Shown: positions 41,156 through 50,140, counted from the stretch's first letter. The stretch is DNA of 64,000 nt from DATKDP01 sp035546335 (GCA_035546335.1 DATKDP010000129.1:62001-126000), one strand, 5' to 3'. Translations and numbers: made by a program. Notes: generated by a model from the letters alone, not told the origin.

Positions 41156-42146
41156 TCTCCTTTCCGTACCACGCATCGTGGAAACGGATCAGCGCATCGG
41201 CATTCTCACGTGCGCCGGCGGAGTCGTCTCCGTCGAGTGAGGAGGCCACCATCCTTGGGAACTCGAAGAGGACGAACGCGTAGTTCTTCCTCTGGTACTC
41301 CGTTCCGAGCTTTCGGAACGAGTCGCCGTCGATCGTGAACTTCTTCTCGCCTCGATACATCAGATCGATCTGGCTGAAGGCGCGGTGACGCATGCGTCCG
41401 GCGTATTCGACGAGTGCTACGTGGACATCGAGACGGCTCTGACGCTCCGAGACTCCCTTGAGATCGTAGACCATCACGCCGGGAATCACCCAGTGCAGAT
41501 AATGAGTCGACACCTGCATTCCCCGCAGCGAGGCGTTCTGTCGCAGCACGTCGTTCATCGGCCGCTGCAGGAGCATGAAGTTGATCAGATAGCCGAAGAG
41601 GGCGGCGAGCAGGGGCGTTCCGACGAGAACGAAGCGCAGCTTCGGAAGATGCGGCAGTGAGATCGGCACGCGCTCGAATCGGAAGAGTGCGGAGACGACG
41701 TCGCCGAGCCGGGGGAGGGGACGCTTCTCCGACGACGATCGATGAACAGGAATGGCGTAGTAGGCGATGGAGAGAAGGAACCCCGTACCGATTGCAATCA
41801 GACCGACCGGGCGGAAGATCAGAAATGCGATCAGACCGAAGAGGTAGAACACCCAGCTCGCGTAGTTGACATAGGCTCGCCGCCGTCGTGCCCGTTCGAC
41901 TCGGAACTCGGCGTTGACGATCTGCAGACAGTGCCGGCATTTGATCGCATCGATCTCGATGTCACCCCGGCAGAAGGGGCAGGGCGCCATCGGCGCATCC
42001 GTGGCGCGACGTTTCTGCGTCGTCAGATCCGTTTGCCGTCTCCGAGGGTTCGGGAGCTTGAACAGCAGCAGGCCGCAACGGGCGCAAGCGTCCGCGTCCG
42101 ATTCGTTCAGCTCTCTGCACTCCGGGCACTGCATGCTCCTTTCCAC
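41055..42146 (-). CDS. Zinc-ribbon membrane protein of unknown function
   Basis: 363 residues. The N-terminus has two zinc-ribbon motifs, CPECRELNESDADACARCG and CPFCRGDIEIDAIKCRHC. Three membrane helices follow (about residues 95-112, 114-131 and 173-190), then a soluble region of some 170 residues without recognised motifs. It starts at GTG 42146; ATG 42134 has AAGGAG only one base away. The final 101 bases are antisense to the HAD gene. It is divergent from pncB with an 89-base gap. Confidence 0.72.
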   Translation of the reverse strand: MERSMQCPECRELNESDADACARCGLLLFKLPNPRRRQTDLTTQKRRATDAPMAPCPFCRGDIEIDAIKCRHCLQIVNAEFRVERARRRRAYVNYASWVFYLFGLIAFLIFRPVGLIAIGTGFLLSIAYYAIPVHRSSSEKRPLPRLGDVVSALFRFERVPISLPHLPKLRFVLVGTPLLAALFGYLINFMLLQRPMNDVLRQNASLRGMQVSTHYLHWVIPGVMVYDLKGVSERQSRLDVHVALVEYAGRMRHRAFSQIDLMYRGEKKFTIDGDSFRKLGTEYQRKNYAFVLFEFPRMVASSLDGDDSAGARENADALIRFHDAWYGKEIMRETLSAGRGTAGSRAPPESAADPPSRESETR

Positions 42147-42235
42147 TGCAAAGTCGCTGCCGCAGCGTCCCGGAGCCCGGAATTGGCGCCGTCAAGCCAT
42201 CCGGTGGCCCTCACGCGTCTGCTATTCTCCTCGGC

Positions 42236-43690
42236 GTGAACGGACTCGTCACCGACTTCTACGAGCTGACCATGGCATACGCTTACTGGAAGAGCGGGAT
42301 GGCGGAGCTCGAGGCGACCTTCAGCATGACGTTTCGAGAGAACCCCTTCGGCGGAGGGTTCACGGTGGCGTGTGGAACGGGGCCGGTGGCCGACCTGCTC
42401 GAGAACTTTCGCTATGACCAGCCGTCACTCGCGTATCTCGAATCGCTCGAGGGAAACGACGGGCAGCCTCTCTTCTCACGGCCGTTTCTCGATTACCTCG
42501 GAGAGCTTCGCCTCACCTGCGACGTCGACGCCGTACCGGAAGGGTCGATCGTCTTTCCTCACGAGCCACTTCTGCGGGTGAGCGGTTCGATCCTGCAGGC
42601 GCAGATCGTCGAGAGCGCGATCCTGAACGTCATGAATTTCCAGTCGCTCATCGCAACGAAGGCCGCCCGTGTCGTCCTGGCGGCTGCCGGCGATCGCGTC
42701 GTCGAGTTCGGCCTGCGCCGCGCGCAGGGGCTCGACGGTGCCCTGAGCGCATCGCGAGCGGCCTTCATCGGCGGATGTTCCGCCACTTCACATGTTCTGG
42801 CCGGAAAGACGTATGGAATCCCGGTCGCCGGGACGCTTGCACACAGCTTCGTCATGGCGTTCGACAGCGAACAGGAAGCGTTCGACACCTTCGTCGACGC
42901 GATGCCGAACAATGCGATTCTGCTCGTCGATACCTACGACACGATGGAAGGCGTCCGGCGTGCCGTGGAGATCGGGCGAGCCCTGCAGCACCAGGGGCAC
43001 CGGCTGGCCGGTGTTCGCCTCGACTCCGGTGATCTCGCCCCGCTGAGCATCGAGGCACGAAGGATCCTCGACGAAGCGGGCTTCGAGCAGGCATCCATCG
43101 CAGCCAGCAACGATCTCGACGAGCACCTGATTGCGAGCCTCAAGGAAAAGGGTGCGAGAATCGACCTTTGGGGAGTGGGAACGCGTCTGGTCACGGCATG
43201 GGATCAGCCGGCTCTCGGCGGGGTGTACAAGCTCAACGCCGTTCGGAAGCGGGGCTCCGCGTGGGAATCGCGCATCAAGCTTTCGGAACAGACAGGAAAG
43301 ACCTCGATCCCGGGAATCGTCGGCATCCGGCGCTACGCAGCGGGGAAGAACCTCGGCGACCTGCTGTACGATGAGCTCGATCCGCCGGCGGAGGGAGATG
43401 TGACGATCATCGACCCGATCGATCCGACACGCCGCAGGACGCTCGCCGCGCCGGCTGCTCCTGAGGAGCTTCTGCAACCGCTGATACGCAATGGAGAGCG
43501 CGTCGCCGGCGTCATCGACATCGGCCGCATTCGCGAGCGCGTTCAGCGAGAGCTCGCCGGATTCAGTCCGGGCATCAAGCGACTCGAGAGCCCGGAGCGA
43601 TATCCGGTCGGCCTCGAGGAGGGCCTTTTCCGGCGAAGGGCGGCACTCGCTCTCGAGATGCGTTCGACTGACAGGAGAACGCCCGTGTGA
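42236..43690 (+). CDS. pncB: Nicotinate phosphoribosyltransferase
   Basis: Makes nicotinate mononucleotide from nicotinate and PRPP in NAD salvage. 484 residues. GLVTDFYELTMAYAYWKSG is the family N-terminus; FGLRRAQGLDGALSASRAAFIGGCSATSH and GTLAHSFVMAF contain the catalytic His and PRPP-binding residues; GVRLDSGDLAPLS follows. Begins at GTG 42236 and ends with a four-base overlap into pncA, making a two-gene nicotinamide salvage operon. Confidence 0.94.
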   Translation: MNGLVTDFYELTMAYAYWKSGMAELEATFSMTFRENPFGGGFTVACGTGPVADLLENFRYDQPSLAYLESLEGNDGQPLFSRPFLDYLGELRLTCDVDAVPEGSIVFPHEPLLRVSGSILQAQIVESAILNVMNFQSLIATKAARVVLAAAGDRVVEFGLRRAQGLDGALSASRAAFIGGCSATSHVLAGKTYGIPVAGTLAHSFVMAFDSEQEAFDTFVDAMPNNAILLVDTYDTMEGVRRAVEIGRALQHQGHRLAGVRLDSGDLAPLSIEARRILDEAGFEQASIAASNDLDEHLIASLKEKGARIDLWGVGTRLVTAWDQPALGGVYKLNAVRKRGSAWESRIKLSEQTGKTSIPGIVGIRRYAAGKNLGDLLYDELDPPAEGDVTIIDPIDPTRRRTLAAPAAPEELLQPLIRNGERVAGVIDIGRIRERVQRELAGFSPGIKRLESPERYPVGLEEGLFRRRAALALEMRSTDRRTPV

Positions 43691-44316
43691 AGAATGCTCT
43701 GCTCATCGTCGATGTCCAGAACGACTTCATGCCCTCCGGGGCGCTGCCGACGCGAAAGGGGGACGAGGTGGTCCCCATCGTCAACCGGCTGCAGCCACGC
43801 TTCGATCTCGTGGTGGCGACACAGGACTGGCATCCGCAGAACCATGGGAGCTTCGCCACGAACCATCCTGGAAAGAGCCCCGGAGAGATCATCGACCTTG
43901 ATGGACTCGAGCAGGTGTTGTGGCCGGATCACTGCGTGCAGGGCTCGGAAGGTGCGAAGCTGCATCCCGATCTCGATATCTCACGAATCCACAAAGTCGT
44001 TCGGAAGGGCACCGATCCCGCCATCGACAGCTACAGCGCCTTCTTCGACAACGGACAGAGAAAATCGACCGGGCTCGAAGACTTTCTGAGGGACGAGGGC
44101 GTCACCGACCTCTATATCGCCGGCCTGGCCACCGATTACTGCGTTCTCTGGTCGGCTCGCGACGCGGTGAGGCTCGGCTTCCGGACGCATGTGATCAGCG
44201 ACGCATGCCGCGGGGTCGAGCTCCGCGACGGAGACATCGAGCGTGCATTCGACGAGATGCGCGCAAGCGGCATCGATGTCCTCGAGAGCAGAGACGTCTC
44301 GCTTCAGCCGGCGTGA
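43687..44316 (+). CDS. pncA: Nicotinamidase
   Basis: Deamidates nicotinamide to nicotinate, feeding the enzyme encoded just upstream. 209 residues of the isochorismatase fold. ALLIVDVQNDFMPSGAL has the catalytic Asp, TQDWHPQNHGSFA the metal-binding Asp/His, VVRKGTDP the catalytic Lys and GLATDYCVLWSARDA the nucleophilic Cys. Starts GTG 43687, overlapping the pncB stop (GTGA). The PncB-PncA pair gives a complete two-step route. Confidence 0.94.
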   Translation: MKNALLIVDVQNDFMPSGALPTRKGDEVVPIVNRLQPRFDLVVATQDWHPQNHGSFATNHPGKSPGEIIDLDGLEQVLWPDHCVQGSEGAKLHPDLDISRIHKVVRKGTDPAIDSYSAFFDNGQRKSTGLEDFLRDEGVTDLYIAGLATDYCVLWSARDAVRLGFRTHVISDACRGVELRDGDIERAFDEMRASGIDVLESRDVSLQPA

Positions 44317-44363
44317 GACTTCAGGAAAACGGCCGTCGAGTTTGTCTCTTGAGCTCCTCGCAT

Positions 44364-44434
44364 GGACGAAGCATTTGCGCGAGCGACAGAGCTGCGGGCT
44401 TGCCATGCCGCAACGCAGCGCAATAGCTTCGTCC
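44364..44434 (-). repeat. 71-base palindrome-ended dispersed repeat, family B copy 2
   Basis: Same length as copy 1 at 18610-18680 but inverted, with GGACGAAG and CTTCGTCC at the ends. It aligns without gaps with about 11 mismatches by hand. It lies in the 196-base gap between the convergent pncA and DUF5777 genes. A shorter similar stretch (GAAGCATTTGCGCGA) is at about 31544-31558. Otherwise the gap holds nothing recognisable. Confidence 0.7.
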
Positions 44435-44512
44435 CTACGAGAAATGTGACGGTCGTGGGAGACAAGGTAAGCGTGCGCGCGACACACCTCGTTCTCCGTA
44501 GCCGTACGCGCC

Positions 44513-45343
44513 TCAGCGCCGTCGCCCGCCGAATCGTCGCTCGATGTTGAACCCGAGGTGAACGTCGCTCCGATCGAGACCGCCGAGAAAGGTGGACGAG
44601 AGGTACTGATCGACGTGCGTCGCGCGGCTGTTGGTGAAGAGCACCTCGAAGTAGTGACCCCCGATGGCGCGTTTGAGGCCGACGGCCCATGCGAAATCGG
44701 AAGGCGTTCCGGCGCGTGCGTCACGGTTCTCCGGAATCACTTCAGCAATGAGGCTCAGGTAGCGCTGAAGCTGATAGGCGACTCCGATGGGAACGTTGAA
44801 CGCGTGCTCGAAGTCGCCGGCATCCGATGCATAGGTCGGAATGACGAACAACTCGATCCTGCGCCCGATCTGATGCGCGAGAATCACCTGCGCAAAGAGC
44901 GAGGTGCGGTCCGTCAAGCCTCGCTCGGTACGCCAGTCGACCCCCCCGCGCAGCGAGATCGAGAGGGGAAACGCAGGAGCTTGTTTCAACAATGCGAACC
45001 TGGCGGCCAGCTCGATGTCGTCCTGAACGTTGGATCGAAGAATCGAGAGCTGCAGATCGCGAACCGGCGCCCAGGCGAGTCCGATCGCCACGTCGGAGCT
45101 GCTGTCGAGACCCCAGAGCGAGTGAACGTCGCCCTCGTTGACCGGCTGCGCAAAGCGGTGCGTGAAGCGGACCTCCCACATGCCGGGCGAGAGCACGCGA
45201 GGAGTCGGAAGGTTGATCAGCGCATCGCCCAGAGGCAGCGGTGCGATGGGGATGTATCGCGGATCCTGAGCGACGGCGGCGCCGGTGCCCAGGAGAAGGC
45301 AAACAACCAGCGAGGCGACGCCTCCGCGGCGGATGTCAATCAT
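44513..45343 (-). CDS. DUF5777-like outer-membrane beta-barrel protein
   Basis: 276 residues with a signal peptide (VASLVVCLLLGTGAAVAQ). The mature protein alternates polar and hydrophobic residues with strand pairs such as MWEVRFTHRFAQPV, DVAIGLAWAPVRDLQLSILRS and IELFVIPTYASD, and ends with a strand-like sequence (SDVHLGFNIERRFGG), consistent with a beta-barrel of the DUF5777 type. Its start overlaps by eight bases the end of the cytochrome-like lipoprotein gene upstream, suggesting a shared role in an outer-membrane redox complex. Confidence 0.78.
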   Translation of the reverse strand: MIDIRRGGVASLVVCLLLGTGAAVAQDPRYIPIAPLPLGDALINLPTPRVLSPGMWEVRFTHRFAQPVNEGDVHSLWGLDSSSDVAIGLAWAPVRDLQLSILRSNVQDDIELAARFALLKQAPAFPLSISLRGGVDWRTERGLTDRTSLFAQVILAHQIGRRIELFVIPTYASDAGDFEHAFNVPIGVAYQLQRYLSLIAEVIPENRDARAGTPSDFAWAVGLKRAIGGHYFEVLFTNSRATHVDQYLSSTFLGGLDRSDVHLGFNIERRFGGRRR

Positions 45344-45779
45344 TCGGTGCGCCCCTGCGGATCCAGTCGCGAATGAGATCGAGCTCTGCCTCGGAAAGCG
45401 GCGGGCGGCCCTGCGGCATCCGATCTCCGGAGATGCTCGGTGCTCCCGTCACCTTGAGATAGAGATAGCTGCGAGAGGGATCGCCCGGCGTGATCCGAGG
45501 GATGTTGGCTCCGACGCTCGGCCGATTGACGATGTTCGCGTAGGCTTGTCCCTCGACGAGAACCAGCTCCGACTGCGGAAACTGGGCGTCATGACAGCCG
45601 ATGAGCGTGCAGGTGGGAGTGAAGATCTCGCGCTGAACGCGCGTGAACGTCGCCGAAGGATCGGGGGGTCCTTCGTCGTCGGGTGCGGTGGGGAGATCCT
45701 TCAGCTCACCGCAGGCGAGGGTGAGCGTCAATCCGGCGCACGCCAGGAGTCCTCGCAGTCGCGCAAACGAGCTCCTCAT
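45336..45779 (-). CDS. Cytochrome-c-like lipoprotein with CxxxxCH motif
   Basis: 147 residues. GLLACAGLTLTLACGE is a lipoprotein signal with lipobox L-A-C. The mature part has IFTPTCTLIGCHDAQFPQSEL, a C-x4-C-H motif, and ends RMPQGRPPLSEAELDLIRDWIRRGA, the closing helix of planctomycete-type cytochrome c domains. The four-residue spacing is non-canonical but occurs in that group. Co-transcribed with the DUF5777 barrel. Haem attachment is plausible, not certain. Confidence 0.78.
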   Translation of the reverse strand: MRSSFARLRGLLACAGLTLTLACGELKDLPTAPDDEGPPDPSATFTRVQREIFTPTCTLIGCHDAQFPQSELVLVEGQAYANIVNRPSVGANIPRITPGDPSRSYLYLKVTGAPSISGDRMPQGRPPLSEAELDLIRDWIRRGAPND

Positions 45780-45845
45780 TCTCGACGAGTCAGAGTACCA
45801 CAGGGTAGTGGTCGAACTTTGTGGCGGATGCGGCGCTCGTCACCG

Positions 45846-46003
45846 GGCCGAAGATCGGAATCTTCGGCCACGGGAAGTGGCTGGACATTCCGATGTCCAG
45901 CCCGTGACGCGGACGACGACCCTCCCCCATGGCTCACCGCGTCGTCCGTCACCGGGCCGAAGATCGGAATCTTCGGCCACATGCGGAATCTTCGGCCACA
46001 TGC
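45846..46003. repeat. Composite palindromic repeat, family A locus 2
   Basis: Three hairpins in a row: GGCCGAAGAT/ATCTTCGGCC with loop CGGA (45846-45869); GGCTGGACAT/ATGTCCAGCC with loop TCCG (45879-45902); and the first type again (45955-45978). The bases between the last two form an imperfect palindrome (GTGACGCGGACGACG and CGTCGTCCGTCAC). CGGAATCTTCGGCCACATG is then duplicated at 45984. It lies between a lipoprotein gene start and a convergently placed gene end. The stretch 45877-45979 recurs almost exactly at 51387-51489. Confidence 0.8.
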
Positions 46004-46021
46004 GAACGCCTCGAGGGTGCC

Positions 46022-47281
46022 TTACCAGCCGTAGTTGCCGCTGTTCTCAGGCCGCTCGCGGCCGAGAAGGGCTTCCGAGTACTTTCTGAACTCGATGATG
46101 CCGAGGTAATAGGCGGGAAGCACGCCCTGGAGGTAGTCGAGGTACTTTTCGCCCGGCGCCGGTTTGCCGTTGTCGGTGATGAGATTGCCGTAGACGTCAT
46201 ACGGGAGGTAGATGATCTCCTCCATGCCGCGCTGGCGGAAGAACTTCGTATCCGGTGCGAAGAGAAGGTCTTCGGGGCGCACTCCCGACTTTTCCTCGCC
46301 GGTGTCGAGAACTTCGCGAACGAGCGAGCGGGCGTCGGGAGCAGAGATGTTAGGAACTTTGACCTGCGCGATGGCGACGTTCGTCAGCTCCAGCAGCTCT
46401 TTGACTTCCTGGAAGTACTCTGCCTGGGCCGTACCGTTGTTGCGGTCCTTGAAGCCGAAGGCGATCGCCGTTTCTCCTCCCCGCTCGTTGCCGAACATCT
46501 CCACGCCCCGGGGGAGCCAGACATTGATCGTCTTCTGAATGTCTTCGATCGAGTAGTCACCGGTGCCGCTGGTGGCGTTCACGGCGATCTCGCGAAGGAA
46601 CCCGCGGCCCGATCCGATGTGATATCCCTCCTCGGAGAGCATGGGTCCCATCGAGCGTGCCATCGGCGCGTAGGCGAAGACCTTCTGCATTTCGAGCTGA
46701 TACTTGCCGACCAGGTCGATGATCGTGGCGAAGACGACGTTGTCGAGAAAGTTGTGGAAAGGAATGTTGAAAGCGTCGAGAACATGGTTCCCGAGCTCCA
46801 TGGCCAAAAGCTCGTCCATCGTGTCGGAGGCGACGTCGGGATGGCCGGGCTTTCGCCAGCTCACGTCGCTGTCGAAGACCCAGAACATCTGGTAGGCGTG
46901 CCGGAGCTCTTCCGCCATGATGCGGAGAATCGCGACTTTCATCTGATCGGTGGGGGCATCCTCGAGAGTCAACCGGTGCTGCTGGATCGACCCGAGCTCT
47001 GTCGAGGCCTGGGCGCGAATGATGTCGCGGGCCGAATAAAACATGTTGCCGACCATGTCTCCCGCCCGTTCGACTTTCGGTTTTCCAGTCATGCGACCGA
47101 ATTGAATCGTGTCTGCCTGCAGCTTCCCGATCTTTGCGACGAGCTGGTAGGGAGTCTGCGTCGCGTAGTAGGTGGACCAGTTCTGTTCGAGAAAAGTCAG
47201 CTCGGGGAAGTTCTTCTTCTGCCAGTCGACGAGCGCCTCATGGTACTTCGGAGTGATCTTCTCGATGGTGTACGCGGCCAA
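46022..47281 (-). CDS. PaaA/PaaC-like ferritin-fold di-iron protein
   Basis: 419 residues, helical. MAEELRHAYQMFWVF supplies an E-E-x-R-H iron motif and LSEEGYHIGSGRGFL a second E-x-x-H, matching the phenylacetyl-CoA epoxidase PaaA/PaaC family of bacterial multicomponent monooxygenases. No reductase, PaaB or PaaD genes adjoin it, so its partner and substrate are unknown. The TTG at 47281 is chosen because GGAGGT lies four bases upstream and it gives MAAYTIEKITPKY; no ATG fits. Confidence 0.78.
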   Translation of the reverse strand: MAAYTIEKITPKYHEALVDWQKKNFPELTFLEQNWSTYYATQTPYQLVAKIGKLQADTIQFGRMTGKPKVERAGDMVGNMFYSARDIIRAQASTELGSIQQHRLTLEDAPTDQMKVAILRIMAEELRHAYQMFWVFDSDVSWRKPGHPDVASDTMDELLAMELGNHVLDAFNIPFHNFLDNVVFATIIDLVGKYQLEMQKVFAYAPMARSMGPMLSEEGYHIGSGRGFLREIAVNATSGTGDYSIEDIQKTINVWLPRGVEMFGNERGGETAIAFGFKDRNNGTAQAEYFQEVKELLELTNVAIAQVKVPNISAPDARSLVREVLDTGEEKSGVRPEDLLFAPDTKFFRQRGMEEIIYLPYDVYGNLITDNGKPAPGEKYLDYLQGVLPAYYLGIIEFRKYSEALLGRERPENSGNYGW

Positions 47282-47629
47282 GACGACCTCCACAAATGAA
47301 TTACCGGGGAGCAAATCCGGACGGGCGCTCGATTTCGCGCTGTGCGGGGAGTTCGGCAGCCGCATGAGCGGAGCCCCCGGTGCCAGCAGAGCGTAACCGC
47401 GCGACGCCCGGGAACATTCTCGCCAACTGCGTAAAACGGACGATTGGTGCCATAATGAGGCTGCTCAGTTGCCCATCCGGGAGAGATCGTCGCAGGATCC
47501 GGGGCTGAATTCCGAGCGAAACATGCCCGCTGCGAAGCATCGGCTGCTGATCCGCTTTCGAGCGACGACCATTCCCGGTTCGAGCGCGAGAAAGGAGTTC
47601 GCTGCGGAGCGACCTCTGTTCAGAGAACC
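47282..47629. other. Divergent gap of 348 bases with no gene seen
   Basis: Lies between the divergent di-iron protein and HD-GYP genes and should contain promoters for both. A CATAAT at 47451-47456 is a possible -10 toward the HD-GYP gene but has no good -35. No repeats of families A-D and no RNA gene were recognised. Confidence 0.5.
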
Positions 47630-49552
47630 ATGGACCGCCTGACGCTCCTGCACTCGAAATCGTTTCCGATCGAGCGATATGCCGATGCGCTCGCACGGGA
47701 ATCGATCGAGCTGATCGCCATCGACTCCATCGCCAGCGCTGCGGTGCAGCGCGAATCGCTCAATGTGCTCCTGCTCGATCAGGAACTGGCAGGGAACGGT
47801 CGTCCCATTCCGGGCATCGGAGCGAGAACGGTGATCATCGGGATCGGTCTTGCCACCTCCCGGAAACCGCTCGCCGGCGAGGAGATCTATCTCAATCTTC
47901 CGGAAGACCCGCCGCCGGGCGTTCTGCTCAACTCCGTGCGCAGGGGATACGAGTTCGTGTTTCAGCGAGTGCGCGCCGACGAGCTCGAAGAGCAGTTGCG
48001 GGAGCGAAACCAGGAGCTGAAACGAATCAACGAGATCGGCATGGCGCTGTCGACCGTGCGCGACCATTCAGTGCTGCTGGACATGATTCTGAGCAAGAGT
48101 CGTGAGCTCAGCCGCGCCGACGCCGGATCGCTCTATCTGCTCGACGAGATTCACGGGGTGGGAAAAGTGCTTCGCTGGAAGCTCGCACAGAACGATTCGA
48201 TCGCAGTCGATTTCGAAGAGAAGGTGCTGCCCATCACCAAGAAGAGCCTCGCCGGATTCGTTGCGCTGACGGGTGAGACTCTGGTGATCGACGACGCGTA
48301 CGAGCTCCCCACGGACGTCGAGTACTCGATCAATCGCTCGTTCGATCTGGAGACGGGATACCGCACGAGATCGATGCTCGTCTTCCCGATGACCAACCAC
48401 GTCGGCGACCTGATCGGCGTGCTGCAGCTCATCAACCGCAAACGTCCAGGAGCGCCGGCGCAACTGACCGCGGAGGACGTACCCCGGGAGGTCATCCCCT
48501 TCGATCAGCACACGATCGATCTGATGCGCTCTCTCGCCGGGCAGGCTGCAGTGGCCGTCGAGAACAACCTGCTCTACGAATCGATCGAACGGCTTTTCGA
48601 GGGATTCGTCACCGCGGCGGTCACTGCCATCGAGCAGCGCGATCCGACGACTTCCGGTCATTCGTTCCGTGTTGCGGATTTCACGGTCGGTCTGGCGAGA
48701 GCGCTCGATGGACTCACGACCGGCGGATTCCGCAACGTGCACTTTTCGACCGCGCAGATCAAGGAGATCCGCTACGCATCGCTGCTCCACGACTTCGGCA
48801 AGGTCGGAGTCCGAGAGCAGGTGCTGGTCAAAGAGAAGAAGCTCTACCCGCTGCATCTCGACGCCATCCGCCTTCGATTCGAGTTTTCCATGAGATCGAT
48901 CGAGGCTGCGTATTCGCGCCGGAAGCTCGACTACCTCCTAGCTGACGGTCCCGAGGGCTTCGACAGGAAGAGCGAGGAGCTCGACGCGGAGATGAAGGCG
49001 GAGATCGCCAGACTTCAGCGCGATCTCGAAGTGATCATCCATTCCAACGAGCCGACCATTCTCCCTGAGGGAGACTTCCAGTATCTGCAGGGGATTGCGA
49101 CCCGTGGATACCAGGATGTGAACGGCGAATGGAGACTGCTGCTCACGCCCGACGAGGCACGGATTCTATCCATCCGCAAGGGGAACCTCGACTCCTCGGA
49201 ACGCGACGAGATCGAGAGTCACGTGACCCACACATTCGAGTTTCTCTCGAAGATTCCGTGGACCAGGGACCTGAGGGCCGTTCCCGATTACGCGTACGCT
49301 CATCATGAGAAGCTCAATGGGAGAGGCTACCCGCGCAAACTGCTCGCAGAGCAGATTCCGCTCCAGTCGCGCATGATGACCGTCTCCGACATCTTCGACG
49401 CTCTGACGGCGGCCGACCGCCCCTACAAGAAGGCGATCACTACCGAACGAGCTCTCGACATCCTGAAGATGGAGGTCGCCGACGGTTTGCTCGACAGCGC
49501 CCTCGTCGACGTGTTCATCGAAGCGAAGATCTGGGAAAAGCCGGCCTCCTGA
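47630..49552 (+). CDS. HD-GYP phosphodiesterase with GAF domain
   Basis: 640-residue cytoplasmic regulator, likely degrading cyclic di-GMP. Residues 1-115 resemble a degenerate receiver-like domain; a short coiled coil (EELEEQLRERNQELKRINEIG) leads to a GAF domain (about 145-315). The HD part has TTSGHSFRVADF and LLHDFGKVG (His387-Asp388); the GYP part has HHEKLNGRGYP (from residue 558). About 100 extra residues (roughly 405-510) sit between the HD helix and the KxGxL...H region (IRKGNLDSSERDEIESHVTH). All catalytic motifs are kept. Confidence 0.88.
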   Translation: MDRLTLLHSKSFPIERYADALARESIELIAIDSIASAAVQRESLNVLLLDQELAGNGRPIPGIGARTVIIGIGLATSRKPLAGEEIYLNLPEDPPPGVLLNSVRRGYEFVFQRVRADELEEQLRERNQELKRINEIGMALSTVRDHSVLLDMILSKSRELSRADAGSLYLLDEIHGVGKVLRWKLAQNDSIAVDFEEKVLPITKKSLAGFVALTGETLVIDDAYELPTDVEYSINRSFDLETGYRTRSMLVFPMTNHVGDLIGVLQLINRKRPGAPAQLTAEDVPREVIPFDQHTIDLMRSLAGQAAVAVENNLLYESIERLFEGFVTAAVTAIEQRDPTTSGHSFRVADFTVGLARALDGLTTGGFRNVHFSTAQIKEIRYASLLHDFGKVGVREQVLVKEKKLYPLHLDAIRLRFEFSMRSIEAAYSRRKLDYLLADGPEGFDRKSEELDAEMKAEIARLQRDLEVIIHSNEPTILPEGDFQYLQGIATRGYQDVNGEWRLLLTPDEARILSIRKGNLDSSERDEIESHVTHTFEFLSKIPWTRDLRAVPDYAYAHHEKLNGRGYPRKLLAEQIPLQSRMMTVSDIFDALTAADRPYKKAITTERALDILKMEVADGLLDSALVDVFIEAKIWEKPAS

Positions 49553-49567
49553 TCGCCTTCCGGAGAA

Positions 49568-50140
49568 TCAGCGGAGGTCGGAATGCTCGAGCTCGTCGAG
49601 CAGCGCCCGACACACACTTTTTGTCCGTTCCTGTCTGGAGGCGACCCATGCCGCCGCCTGATCCGGCAACCAGGCGGGCAGCTCCTCGGTCATGGCGAGG
49701 GTGTCTTCGAGGATCTCCCGCAGCGACGACCCCTCCCGCCGGGCGCGCGAAAGCCTCTCCAGAAGCGCCCGCAGGCCGCTGCGATCGACCAGACGCGCCG
49801 CGGCGACTGCCCGTTCGGCTGCCGTGGCGGGTTCGCCAGGGTCCTTCAGGCGCGCTGCGAGGCGCCGCAGATCGTCCTCGCTCACGACTCCTCGCAGGGC
49901 GAGTGCGGTGCGCGAGAGATTGCCGACGCGACTCAACCACGAAGCGAGGCCGGAAAACAGAAGCAGCAGATCGAGCTCGAGAGCCTCGCCGGTCGATGCG
50001 GGACGGTGTAGCCGCCGGGCGATCGTACTGAGTCGCTCCACCTCGTCGAACCGCGATACGCCGTCGAGATCGAGATAGAGCGGTTTGACCCAGGCGATGA
50101 GAAGCGCTCGCTCCGGGTGGATCGCTTGCTCTTCACTCAT
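49568..50140 (-). CDS. Helical protein of unknown function, 190 residues
   Basis: Hydrophilic, Leu/Ala/Arg-rich and almost entirely helical by eye; no motif recognised. Repeating patterns such as ARRLHRPASTGEALELDLLL and RAVAAARLVDRSGLRALLERL suggest helical hairpins. ATG 50140 is used; ATG 50149 is equally possible. The start overlaps the 3' end of the MFS transporter gene, so it is likely the second gene of that operon. Ends 15 bases from the convergent HD-GYP gene. Confidence 0.65.
   Translation of the reverse strand: MSEEQAIHPERALLIAWVKPLYLDLDGVSRFDEVERLSTIARRLHRPASTGEALELDLLLLFSGLASWLSRVGNLSRTALALRGVVSEDDLRRLAARLKDPGEPATAAERAVAAARLVDRSGLRALLERLSRARREGSSLREILEDTLAMTEELPAWLPDQAAAWVASRQERTKSVCRALLDELEHSDLR

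Noticed and set aside
45846..46003. Family A hairpins taken as simple intrinsic terminators only
   Set aside because: They lack T-tracts, recur as a long conserved composite and also occur upstream of ispH in a divergent region, so termination alone does not explain them, though the copy at 36711 could still act as a terminator.
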